Source: Holophagaceae bacterium (GTDB lineage Bacteria > Acidobacteriota > Holophagae > Holophagales > Holophagaceae). Taken from it: a stretch of DNA of 64,000 nucleotides. The stretch lies in the NCBI GenBank assembly GCA_016720465.1, contig JADKKO010000001.1:868001-932000 (forward strand), in the 5' to 3' direction. Shown piece after piece: positions 16,366-24,544 of this stretch. Under the pieces are notes generated by a model. The model searched no databases and had not been told where the DNA came from. It worked only from the letters and a program-made list of their open reading frames with translations. The stretch's first letter is position 1, and each line of letters opens with the position of its first letter. Position numbers and translations under genes: made by a program.

Positions 16366-17145
16366 TCATCCGCGCAACCTGAATTGCAGTGTGAGGTGGA
16401 ACCGCGCGCTGTGGGGCTGCCCGTCCAGGCGCGCGGGCGTGAACCGCCATTGCTGGGCGGCGCGGATGGCGTCGTTCTTGAAGACCACGTCGCCCGAGGC
16501 CATCTTCACCTCGGTGGGGACGCCCTGCTCATTGATGGTCATGATCAGCACCACGTCGCCTTCCTTGTGCGCAAGGCGCGCCAGGCTCGGATAGATGGGT
16601 TGGATCTGGTGGAGGATGCTCACCGAGCTGGCGCTCACTTCCACGGGTGCGCCCCACCCGACTTCGGGCGTGGTCGAAGTTGTTCCGGGTCCGGTTTTTC
16701 CGCCTGGGGCAGTGGAGCCGGCTGGATCTCTCGCGATCAGGCTTCCCTGATCGTGTGTCCCGAGGGCCAACGGGGTTTCCGGAACGCCGATCTGGGGGCG
16801 TTCGGCCGGGATCGGCGCATCGGTGTTTTCGGCTCCAAGGCCGCGCATGGGAGGTGGGGCTGTCGCCACAACCGGCCTCGGGGCTGGTTCAACATCCGCA
16901 ATGTTGACCACCGCGATCTCGCGGTCCGTCTTGATGATGCGTTCACGGATCGCCGGCGAGGCCTGGGCCACCAGCACGGCTCCCGCCGCGAGGGCGCAGT
17001 AGAGGTTCGCGCTCATCAGGAAACTGAGGCGGCGGTCGGTCTTGGGGGCCGCGATGGAGTGGACCTGCAGCCCGGGGTGGACCACGGTGATGGCGGGAAT
17101 CCGGGTAGGCCGAAGGCTGCCCTGCTGGAGGGTCTGGGTGGACAT
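16366..17145 (-). CDS. TonB-family energy transducer
   Basis: The 259-residue protein has a single membrane helix at about 41-62 and a proline-rich periplasmic linker (VEPAPRPVVATAPPP). The C-terminal TonB domain covers about 170-259 and contains PIYPSLARLAHKEGDVVL, INEQGVPTEVK and QWRFTPARLDG. TonB proteins carry proton-motive energy from ExbB/ExbD to outer-membrane transporters. No exbB, exbD or receptor gene is adjacent, so this is one of the stand-alone copies common in Acidobacteriota. The start is supported by AGGAG. A 344-base leader separates it from recO on the same strand. Confidence 0.93.
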   Translation of the reverse strand: MSTQTLQQGSLRPTRIPAITVVHPGLQVHSIAAPKTDRRLSFLMSANLYCALAAGAVLVAQASPAIRERIIKTDREIAVVNIADVEPAPRPVVATAPPPMRGLGAENTDAPIPAERPQIGVPETPLALGTHDQGSLIARDPAGSTAPGGKTGPGTTSTTPEVGWGAPVEVSASSVSILHQIQPIYPSLARLAHKEGDVVLIMTINEQGVPTEVKMASGDVVFKNDAIRAAQQWRFTPARLDGQPHSARFHLTLQFRLRG

Positions 17146-17489
17146 GGGAGGCTCCTTTATGTGACTGGAAAACGGGCCCTGGGACCTGGAGGCCCGGCCG
17201 GTGCCCCCAGTGCTTTCCGCCCACGTCGATTCAACCCGGGAAGCAGCATTCGGATCGTTGCGAAGCCTTGGATGGCTTGCACTCCGTTTCGATGTCCCAA
17301 AGATCGTTGGGTAGAGAATCGTTCATCGGGAACCCGAGTCAATGCTTCCCCCTAGAAGTTACGGCAACGCGACGAATCCCCCATTCACCACGCGAGTGTC
17401 ACGGCCGGAAGGCCGATTCCAGTGGATTTCCGCGGTCTGGTCACCAAGGACCATGACAGAACCGGAAGAAATGGCCCGATGCCGCGCCG
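17146..17489. other. Gene-free gap upstream of the TonB gene
   Basis: No reading frame here looks coding in either direction. On the minus strand TTGACT lies at about 17341-17336 and could be a -35 box for the TonB gene, but no good -10 follows at 16-18 bases (GATTCT is the nearest). The sequence has no long inverted repeat. Confidence 0.4.
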
Positions 17490-18224
17490 CTACATCACCA
17501 TCCGGTGCATCACGTCATAGCTCCGCAATCCGCCGCCGAGTTCCCTCATCAACCGGCTGCGGAGCAGCTCCGTGCAGGCGCGGGCGGCCTGGAGCCGGAC
17601 GTCCGGGGCATCTTCGGCGGAACAGGTCCTCAGGGTCCGCAGGTGTTCGCGCGTGCCCGGAGGCAGGGCTTCGGCGGGATCCATGGGCGTGCAGTCGGCG
17701 CAACGCCAGCCATGGTCCTCCGAGAGCATCACGATGGGCGCGGTTCCATGGCCGCAAGCCCCGCAAAGCCGCGGATGGGGCAGCAGGCCCATGCAGTGCA
17801 GAAGCCAGTGCTCCGCATAGGCCAGGATGTTCATCGCGCGGTCCGGATGGTCCTTCAGCGCGCGGCCGCAGGCGCTCAGCAGGCGGAACAGCCGCTCGTC
17901 TTCCACGCCCTCCTTCGCCACGCGGTCGAAGATGTCCGCAAGGCACGCCATCACCAGATTGGATTCCAGATGCCCCAGCGTCAGGGGCGAATGCTGCAGT
18001 TCGCAGCGGGTGACACGCCGCAGATCAGCCTGCTCCTTCCCGAAAAAGCCCACCTTCACAAGGCTGAGCGGCTCGAAAGCCGATACCCATTTGGCCGATG
18101 GTTTTTTCGCTCCCTTGGCGATGCCGGACTTGCGTTCGCCGTGCTCCGTGAGGAACGACACCACCAGACCGCCATCCTGGAAGGGCGAGGGCCGCAGCAC
18201 GATGGCCTGGATGGTTTCGATCAC
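17490..18224 (-). CDS. recO: DNA repair protein RecO
   Basis: RecO binds single-stranded DNA and SSB and helps RecR load RecA during RecF-pathway repair. The 244-residue protein begins VIETIQAIVLRPSPFQDGG, the family N-terminal OB-fold. It starts with GTG at 18224, which has AGGAG upstream; longer frames with ATG are out of register with the conserved start. The helical middle contains HLESNLVMACLADIFDRV. The zinc site is LCGACGHG followed by WRCADC, giving the four expected cysteines. Length is normal. Confidence 0.95.
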   Translation of the reverse strand: MIETIQAIVLRPSPFQDGGLVVSFLTEHGERKSGIAKGAKKPSAKWVSAFEPLSLVKVGFFGKEQADLRRVTRCELQHSPLTLGHLESNLVMACLADIFDRVAKEGVEDERLFRLLSACGRALKDHPDRAMNILAYAEHWLLHCMGLLPHPRLCGACGHGTAPIVMLSEDHGWRCADCTPMDPAEALPPGTREHLRTLRTCSAEDAPDVRLQAARACTELLRSRLMRELGGGLRSYDVMHRMVM

Positions 18225-18412
18225 GGGGGCTCCTGCCTCCAGGCTACAGGAAGGCTGTTGGCTGGAGATCCAGGCTTGATGATCGGGGACCAGCGGCCAT
18301 CGCGTTCCGGGTCCTGGACCCTCGTTCCGCCTGCCGCTTGGAAATAGTTCCTCAACCAATGGCCTCCAGACCGCCTCTCATCTTGCGAGGCACAAACCAA
18401 TCGGAGGCCCCC

Positions 18413-18898
18413 ATGAGCATGAACTTCAAACTTTTGATCCCCTTCAGCCTGGCTGCGGTTCTGATGGCCCAGGCGCCACCCCCCGGACCGCCCCAGGAAC
18501 TTCCCCGCCTCCTGGCCGGCAGGATGGGCATGCGGGCCGGCTTCTTGGCCAGGAAACTCAACCTGAGCGCCGACCAGAAAGCCGCAATGAAGGCCATCGG
18601 CCAGAAGCACAAGGACGAGATGAAGGCCAAGCACCAGGCGAAGCGGGAAGCCCGCCAAGCCTTCCAGGCCGTGATGGCGGATCCCAATGCCAAGCCGGCG
18701 GACATCCAGGCCGCCCACCAGGTGCTCAGCCAGCGGGCCCTGGACGCGGCCCTCGCGGGCCATGCCCTGCGCGTCGAGATGCGCGCGGTGCTCACCCCTG
18801 AGCAACAGCTCCAATCCGACCAGTTGCGGGAGGAATTCAAAACCAGGCACCAGAGGCGGATGATGCATCTGCGCAAGGGGTTGGGCCTGGAAGGATGA
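18413..18898 (+). CDS. Spy/CpxP-like periplasmic protein
   Basis: About 161 residues. The start at 18413 is marked by GGAGG, and the signal peptide ends around AAVLMAQA. The mature part is almost entirely helical and rich in Lys, Arg, Gln and Met. It carries LNLSADQKAAMKAI and LTPEQQLQSDQLREEF, variants of the LTxxQ repeat that defines the Spy/CpxP/CnrX superfamily. These proteins act as periplasmic chaperones or metal-stress sensors. The gene stands alone and ends in a strong terminator. Confidence 0.85.
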   Translation: MSMNFKLLIPFSLAAVLMAQAPPPGPPQELPRLLAGRMGMRAGFLARKLNLSADQKAAMKAIGQKHKDEMKAKHQAKREARQAFQAVMADPNAKPADIQAAHQVLSQRALDAALAGHALRVEMRAVLTPEQQLQSDQLREEFKTRHQRRMMHLRKGLGLEG

Positions 18899-18920
18899 AG
18901 GCCGCGGATCCTTGAAATAA

Positions 18921-18947
18921 GGGGCTCCCACGGGAGCCCTTTTTTTG
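18921..18947 (+). terminator. Rho-independent terminator of the Spy-like gene
   Basis: GGGCTCCC-A-CGGGAGCCC is followed by a run of seven T on the plus strand, 23 bases after the stop codon. It is a strong GC stem with a tight loop. Confidence 0.92.
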
Positions 18948-19150
18948 CCGTGGATCAAATTTCCTGATTACCCACGAGCCTCAGCCGGAAAAAACATCCC
19001 GCGAAGGGCCGCGAATAGCTGCCATGCCACGGGTATTAGCCAGGCTGATGCCGAGAAGGGGTGAGGGAAGGGCCGCGAAATCTCTTTTGCCACACCAGCG
19101 CTTCGGCGACCAGGAGACTCATCATGGGCCAGCCTCGCGGATGGAATTCA

Positions 19151-19221
19151 GGCGGCCCGACGATCACACCGGCGAGCCCGTCGCCGGGCCGCCTAATTGG
19201 CCAGGCGGGCGCTACGCGCCC
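19151..19221. repeat. Two nested GC hairpins in a 400-base gene-free gap
   Basis: GGCGGCCCG at 19151-19159 pairs perfectly with CGGGCCGCC at 19185-19193. Inside it GGCGA and TCGCC make a second small stem. A separate hairpin GGGCGC-TAC-GCGCCC follows at 19207-19221. No T run follows either, so they are not ordinary terminators. The surrounding gap (18948-19347) otherwise shows two copies of AGGGCCGCGAA (near 18994 and 19069) and nothing that looks coding. Confidence 0.6.
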
Positions 19222-19347
19222 CGCGAAGCGATACCGGGTTGATTCACTTTGGCCCTGCCAGGCGCGGCTCGGCCCTTCGCGGCACCCCTCGGCTGAAATT
19301 GGGGGATAACAAGGTCAAATTTTTCCACCTCCTGCCAGACTGGACGG

Positions 19348-21114
19348 ATGCGCCTTTTTCTCCATCTGACCTTCCTTCTGCTATTGACGGTGCCCGCATT
19401 CCCACAGGCGCCGGAGGTCCAGCGCTTCAGGCAGTGGGTGGCGGGCCAGGAATTGGGAGGCGCCGAAAGCCGGACCACCTTTGAAGGCGCTGCCACCCGG
19501 ATCGAACGCCGCGAATGGATCAACTTCACGCGGCTGGGCATCGAAATCCAGCAGGAGATCAAGGAGACCAGCGTCCGGAATGCGGATGGCAGCCTTCATT
19601 TCACCTGGCGCACGCAGATCTCCAAGGAGCCGCTGGAAGGCGAGGCGGACTGGTCGCCCTCACGCCCCAGGGAGCTGCGGGTGAAATCCAACGGCTTTGA
19701 AGCGAAGGTCATCCCCATGCGGACCGGCGCCCTGCTCTGGCCCCGGGACGTGGATGGCAGGATGCGCGAAGCGGCCCGCCTCAGGAAACCCGTGAAGATC
19801 AGCAGCTATTCCTTCACCACCCAGCAATGGACGCAATTGGACCTCAATCCCGTCGGGCCTTCCCCCTTGCCCGGCTTCCCCGACGCGGTGCTTTTCAAAG
19901 GGCTGGAAATCGACGGCGCCACGCGCGCGGAAACCTCGGTCTGGGTGAGCCCCACGCGCGGCGATCTCAAACACACCGGAGAGATGATGGGCCTGAGCCT
20001 GGTGCTCCAGCTCGCCGAGCTGCCGGACCCCATCGGCAGCAGCAAGGGCAAGGAAGCTTTTTTCGAGCAGAGCCTGAAGACAATCCCGCAGCATCCCTTC
20101 CAGCCCTGGCTCACGGAGGTGCGCCTCCGGTGGCAGGGCGCCAAGCCGCTGCAGTTGCCAGAAGATCCGCAACAGCATCAGGTGAAACCCAACCTCTTCG
20201 CGCTCACCTCGAGCGCGCCTCTCAAGGCGGAAGAGGCCAAGGAACTCCCGGTCAGGGGCAAGCCATCAAAGGAAGATGCGCCCTTCCTCGCGGCCACGCC
20301 GATCGTGCCCTTCAACGACCCGGCCTTCGACGGGCTGGTATTCCGCATGAGGGCTCCCAAAGGGGCCTCGCGCTGGGTGCTGGCCCAGCTCGTGACGGAC
20401 TTCGTGTGGGAATGGATCGCCCAGAAAGACTACACAGTGGGTTTCGCCTCGGCGCTCGAGGTCTGCCGCAATCCGCGCGGGGACTGCACCGAGCATGGCG
20501 TGCTCGCGGTGGCGCTGCTCCGGAAACTGGGGGTGCCCGCCCGCGGCGTCGTGGGCTGGATGGCGGCCGGTGAAAACCTGGGTCTGCATTTCTGGGTGGA
20601 AGTGAAACTGGGCCGCCGTTGGGTGCCGGTGGATCCCACCTTCGACCAGGCCCCGGCCTCTGCCTTCCGCCTGAAACTGGGCACCACCGACTTGGCGGAC
20701 CTGGGCTCTGTGGGTTGGGACAACGCCGGCCAGATCTTCGGCGGCGGAACGTGGAAAGTCGAAAAGCCTGATGGCCTCGGCGACCTCCGCCTGGAGGCCG
20801 GAGGAGAGATCCTTCATGCGCCTGGGGGCACGCGCCTGCGGGCAGCCGGATCCACCTGGAGTCTGGGTGCCGGGCTGGTGCTGCATCGCGAAGGCGGGGA
20901 CCTGAACATTTCCGCCGTGCCCCGCCCCTATCCGGAGTCTTTGGAAGGGGCCAAGCGCCTGCAATCCGGACGTTGGTCGGGTTGGTGGCAGCCCAAGGAG
21001 CAAAAGCTCTTCGTGGATCTCGGCGACCGCCGCTGGCTGGGCGTCGAACCGCTGAACGAGCACGGCTCCGCGGCCTTCATGGACAGCCTGGTGGTGGAGG
21101 GCCCCGGCCGCTAG
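19348..21114 (+). CDS. Exported transglutaminase-like protein
   Basis: The 588-residue protein starts with a signal peptide (MRLFLHLTFLLLLTVPAF). Residues about 30-320 form a beta-rich domain of unknown role. A transglutaminase core follows with the triad Cys380 in GDCTEHG, His414 in LHFWVEV and Asp429 in PVDPTFDQ. The C-terminal 130 residues are again beta-rich. Bacterial exported members act as amidases, proteases or cross-linking enzymes; which applies here cannot be read. It stands alone on the plus strand, 100 bases before the ABC-F gene. Confidence 0.88.
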   Translation: MRLFLHLTFLLLLTVPAFPQAPEVQRFRQWVAGQELGGAESRTTFEGAATRIERREWINFTRLGIEIQQEIKETSVRNADGSLHFTWRTQISKEPLEGEADWSPSRPRELRVKSNGFEAKVIPMRTGALLWPRDVDGRMREAARLRKPVKISSYSFTTQQWTQLDLNPVGPSPLPGFPDAVLFKGLEIDGATRAETSVWVSPTRGDLKHTGEMMGLSLVLQLAELPDPIGSSKGKEAFFEQSLKTIPQHPFQPWLTEVRLRWQGAKPLQLPEDPQQHQVKPNLFALTSSAPLKAEEAKELPVRGKPSKEDAPFLAATPIVPFNDPAFDGLVFRMRAPKGASRWVLAQLVTDFVWEWIAQKDYTVGFASALEVCRNPRGDCTEHGVLAVALLRKLGVPARGVVGWMAAGENLGLHFWVEVKLGRRWVPVDPTFDQAPASAFRLKLGTTDLADLGSVGWDNAGQIFGGGTWKVEKPDGLGDLRLEAGGEILHAPGGTRLRAAGSTWSLGAGLVLHREGGDLNISAVPRPYPESLEGAKRLQSGRWSGWWQPKEQKLFVDLGDRRWLGVEPLNEHGSAAFMDSLVVEGPGR

Positions 21115-21217
21115 GCTGCCGGCGCTCCGAGGCGCCGAGGAAGACGCTTGCGAGCCGGCCCGTTTCAGGACGAAGGGTCCTGCCCGATCCGTGAGATTCT
21201 ATTGGATTGGAGTCGCA

Positions 21218-23164
21218 ATGCCTGTCGCGCTATCCCTGGTCAATGCGAGCAAAGCCTATGGCGCCCAGCCCATCCTGGATTCCATCAGCTTCGGGCTGCA
21301 GGAAGGCGAAAAAGTGGGGCTCATCGGCCGCAATGGCGCGGGCAAGAGCACCCTCTTCAAGTTGCTGGCGGGGGTGGAGGCGACCGACAGCGGCGAAGTG
21401 ATCATCACCCAGGGGCTGCGCGTGGCGCGCCTGAGCCAGGAGCCGCACTTCGCCCCCGGCGCCTCCGTGCGGCAGGCGCTGGAGGACGCGCTTCAAGACC
21501 ACCGCAAGCTGCTGGACCGCCATGCGGCCATCCATGAGGAGCTGCATGGCGATGGCGGAAGCGGAGCCAGCGGATCCAAGGCCGAGCGGCTCCACCAGGA
21601 GCTGGATGCCATCGAACACCATCTGCATCACATGGGCTGGGATCTGGAGCCGCGGTTGAAGGAAGCCTGCACCACCTGGGGGCTGGCGGACGTGGAGGCC
21701 GAGGTGGAGTCGCTGTCCGGCGGCTGGCGCAAGCGCGTGGCGCTGGCCCAGGCCTGGCTGAAAGATCCCGACGTGCTGGTGCTGGACGAACCCACCAACC
21801 ATCTCGATCCCGAGCAGGTGGAGAAACTCGAAGCCTGGCTGCTGGGCTTCGAAGGCGCGCTGCTGCTCATCACCCACGACCGCCACCTGCTGGATTCGGT
21901 GGTGGACAAGATGCTCGAACTCGACGGCGGCAAGCTGGCTGTCTACGAAGGTTCCTACAGCGATTACCTGCTGCTGAAAGCCGACCAGGAATTCCGCGAA
22001 GCGCGCTTGACGGACCACATGCAGAACCGCCTGCGCCGGGAAATGGCCTGGCTGCGGCGCGGCGCGAAGGCCCGCACGCGGAAATCGAAGCTCCGCATCC
22101 AGGACGTTCTGGACCTCAAGGACGACGTGGACGACCGCAGCCGCAGCGAATCGCGGGAGAGGCTGACCTTCGCGGGCGGTTCCAACCGCAGCGACGCGCT
22201 CGTGTCCGGCCGCGGCCTGCATTTCCGCTACACCCCCGAAAGCCCGGACCTCCTGGGCGGTCTCGACCTCGTGCTGCAACGAGGCATGCGCATCGCGCTG
22301 CTGGGTCCCAACGGCTGCGGCAAATCCACCTTGCTGAAGGTGCTCATGGGCGATCTCCAGGCCAGCGGCGAACTGACCCGGCACCCCAAGCTGTCCATTT
22401 CCGTCATCAGCCAGGGCCGCGGCGAGCTGGACGGCGATGCCTCCGTGCTGGACAACCTGGCGGAGCGCGCCGCGGTGGTGCGCATCGGCGGCTCCGACAT
22501 CCTGGCCCACGTCTATCTCACACGGTTCGGTTTCCCCGTGGACCAGCAGAAGCGCGTGGCCTCCACGCTCAGCGGCGGCGAGCGCAACCGCCTGCTGCTG
22601 GCGCGCACCATGCTGCATCCGGTGGATCTGCTGGTGCTGGACGAACCCACCAACGATCTGGACATCCCGACCTTGCAGAACCTCGAGGAAGCCCTCCAGG
22701 ACTATCCGGGGACCCTGCTGCTCGTGAGCCACGACCGTTTCTTCCTGGATCAGGTGGCCACGCACACCCTGGCCTGGAACGGCGCGGGCTCGCCCCTGTG
22801 GGAGCTGTACGAGGGCAGCCCGGCAACCGTGAAAAGCCTGCGCGAGCAACGGGCTTTGGAGTCGGAAGCCTCGAGTTTCAAACCCGAACCCGCGAAGACC
22901 GGCGCCAGGATGGAGAGCAGTGGCTCCAAAAAGCCCCGCCTTTCCCAAAAAGAGCAGCGCCGCCTGGGAGAAGTCGAATTGCAGATGGCTTCCCTGCACG
23001 AGCACATCGCTGCCTTGGACACTATCCTTTCAAGTCCTTCGGCCTTCCTCACCGCCGAGGCCTCGGGCCACCTGGCCCTGAAGGACCGCGATGCCGCCAA
23101 GGCCGCCCTGGAGGCCCTGGAGCTGGAGTGGATGGACCTGGAAGAAAAGCGGCAAATTCTTTGA
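21218..23164 (+). CDS. ABC-F ATPase, Uup-like
   Basis: This cytosolic 648-residue protein has two ABC cassettes and no membrane segments. The first has Walker A GRNGAGKST (about residue 38), signature LSGGWRK and Walker B VLVLDEPTNHLD. The second has GPNGCGKST (about residue 363), signature LSGGERN and LLVLDEPTNDLD. The interdomain linker (about 255-320) is rich in Arg and Glu, and the C-terminal extension (about 575-648) looks like a coiled coil, as in Uup. ABC-F proteins act on ribosomes; Uup itself also affects branched DNA and transposon excision. The start at 21218 follows TTGGAG and is preferred over an ATG nine codons upstream. Confidence 0.92.
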   Translation: MPVALSLVNASKAYGAQPILDSISFGLQEGEKVGLIGRNGAGKSTLFKLLAGVEATDSGEVIITQGLRVARLSQEPHFAPGASVRQALEDALQDHRKLLDRHAAIHEELHGDGGSGASGSKAERLHQELDAIEHHLHHMGWDLEPRLKEACTTWGLADVEAEVESLSGGWRKRVALAQAWLKDPDVLVLDEPTNHLDPEQVEKLEAWLLGFEGALLLITHDRHLLDSVVDKMLELDGGKLAVYEGSYSDYLLLKADQEFREARLTDHMQNRLRREMAWLRRGAKARTRKSKLRIQDVLDLKDDVDDRSRSESRERLTFAGGSNRSDALVSGRGLHFRYTPESPDLLGGLDLVLQRGMRIALLGPNGCGKSTLLKVLMGDLQASGELTRHPKLSISVISQGRGELDGDASVLDNLAERAAVVRIGGSDILAHVYLTRFGFPVDQQKRVASTLSGGERNRLLLARTMLHPVDLLVLDEPTNDLDIPTLQNLEEALQDYPGTLLLVSHDRFFLDQVATHTLAWNGAGSPLWELYEGSPATVKSLREQRALESEASSFKPEPAKTGARMESSGSKKPRLSQKEQRRLGEVELQMASLHEHIAALDTILSSPSAFLTAEASGHLALKDRDAAKAALEALELEWMDLEEKRQIL

Positions 23165-23185
23165 CGCCCCCCAGCCGGGATCCAG

Positions 23186-23208
23186 CCTGGAGGTGGCGTT
23201 CCTCCAGG
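23186..23208. other. Perfect eight-pair hairpin between the ABC-F gene and aroA
   Basis: CCTGGAGG, a seven-base loop and CCTCCAGG lie 22 bases after the ABC-F stop codon. There is no T run, so it may be a weak or Rho-assisted terminator, or an mRNA-end stabiliser. Confidence 0.45.
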
Positions 23209-23260
23209 GCGGATCATCGATTTGATTGCGGATGAACCCCGCAGCAGTCACCCTGCGGGG

Positions 23261-24544
23261 ATGAATTTGTCACTTTTCAAGGACACGCTGCCCGACGGGT
23301 CGAGCTTGGCCCCGGTCCAGATCCCCGGATCGAAATCCGTGACCAACCGGGCCCTGCTGCTGGCGGCGATGGCGCCCGGCACCTCCACGTTGCATGGCGG
23401 GCTGGAGGCCGAGGACACGCGTTGGATGCGCGAATGCCTTTGGACGCTGGGCCTGCCCGTGGTCGAGGTGGAAGATGCCTGGAGCATTTCCGGCGGTTTC
23501 GCCCCCAATGCCGCCGCACCCATCTATGTCGGCGCCTCAGGCACGACGCTGCGGTTCCTGGTTCCATGGCTGGCCCTGAGCGCCAGAGTCCCCGTGCGGA
23601 TCAACGGCGCCGCCCGGCTCTTCGAGCGGCCGCTCGGGCCATTGCTGGCGCCCCTTCTGGCCCTGGGGGCGAAATGGCGGTTCGAGGGAAACGGAGCCTG
23701 GCTGCACCCGGCGCCCGAAACGCCGGATCAGTTGGACGCGATGATCGATGGCAGCCTGAGCAGCCAATTCATCACGGGCCTGGCGATCGCCGCCGCCGGC
23801 CTCAGAAAGGGCGGGACCCTTTCCTGGGACAGGCCCGTGGCGAGCGCCAGCTACCTGGAGATCACGCGCCACTGGCTCTCCCGTTTCGGCTGTGAAAGCG
23901 AGCTGCGGGAATCCTCCTGGCAGATCCCCGGCAACAAACTCGATGCCGTGGAGATCGCTCTTCCCGGCGACTGGAGCGGCGCCGCGGCCTTCCTTGCCGC
24001 GGCGGCGGTGACGGGCCGGAGCGTCACGGTGGGGCCCCTGGATTCCGATGACCCCCAGGGCGACCGGGCGGTCGAGCGCATCCTCCGGGACGCCGGCTGC
24101 GCCAGCCACTGGCACGGGCAGCGATTGTCGCTTTCCGGGCCGCTGCTCCGCGGCATCCACGCTGACCTCACGCTCTGCCCCGACCTCGGCCCGGTGCTGG
24201 CGGCCACCTGCGCGTACGCGCCGGAGCCGTCCAGGCTGACGGGCCTGCGGACCCTTCCCCACAAAGAATGCGACCGGCTGGATGCTTCAGCGGAGCTGGT
24301 GCGCTGGCTGGGGGGCGAGGCCGACATCATCGGCGACCACACGCTCGAGATCCGCCCTGCCCCAGCGTCCAGGGCGCAGGTCCAGCGGGCTCCATTCGAT
24401 CCCCGCAATGACCACCGCATGGCCTTCGCGGCGGCGGTGGGGGCCTTGAAATGCGGCGGCGAATTGTTGGATCCAGACTGCGTGGCCAAGACCTTCCCTG
24501 GGTTCTGGGAGGTGTGGCGGGAGATGTTGCGGAGGAATCCGTGA
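23261..24544 (+). CDS. aroA: 3-phosphoshikimate 1-carboxyvinyltransferase (EPSP synthase)
   Basis: AroA joins PEP and shikimate 3-phosphate in the sixth step of the shikimate pathway. The 427-residue protein has the family landmarks GSKSVTNRALLLAA near the start, GASGTTLRF (the glycine-rich segment), DGSLSSQFITGLAIAA and NDHRMAFA near the end. The basic motif usually written RxKE(S/T)DR reads LPHKECDR, with His and Cys replacing common residues; otherwise the enzyme seems complete. I start at 23261 (MNLSLF), where homology begins. The stop overlaps the next gene's GTG by four bases, linking it to a transcription factor, which is unusual. Confidence 0.94.
   Translation: MNLSLFKDTLPDGSSLAPVQIPGSKSVTNRALLLAAMAPGTSTLHGGLEAEDTRWMRECLWTLGLPVVEVEDAWSISGGFAPNAAAPIYVGASGTTLRFLVPWLALSARVPVRINGAARLFERPLGPLLAPLLALGAKWRFEGNGAWLHPAPETPDQLDAMIDGSLSSQFITGLAIAAAGLRKGGTLSWDRPVASASYLEITRHWLSRFGCESELRESSWQIPGNKLDAVEIALPGDWSGAAAFLAAAAVTGRSVTVGPLDSDDPQGDRAVERILRDAGCASHWHGQRLSLSGPLLRGIHADLTLCPDLGPVLAATCAYAPEPSRLTGLRTLPHKECDRLDASAELVRWLGGEADIIGDHTLEIRPAPASRAQVQRAPFDPRNDHRMAFAAAVGALKCGGELLDPDCVAKTFPGFWEVWREMLRRNP

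Noticed and set aside
21230..23005. 591-codon minus-strand frame opposite the ABC-F gene
   Set aside because: A shadow of the GC-rich coding strand; no conserved motif, while the ABC-F protein is complete.
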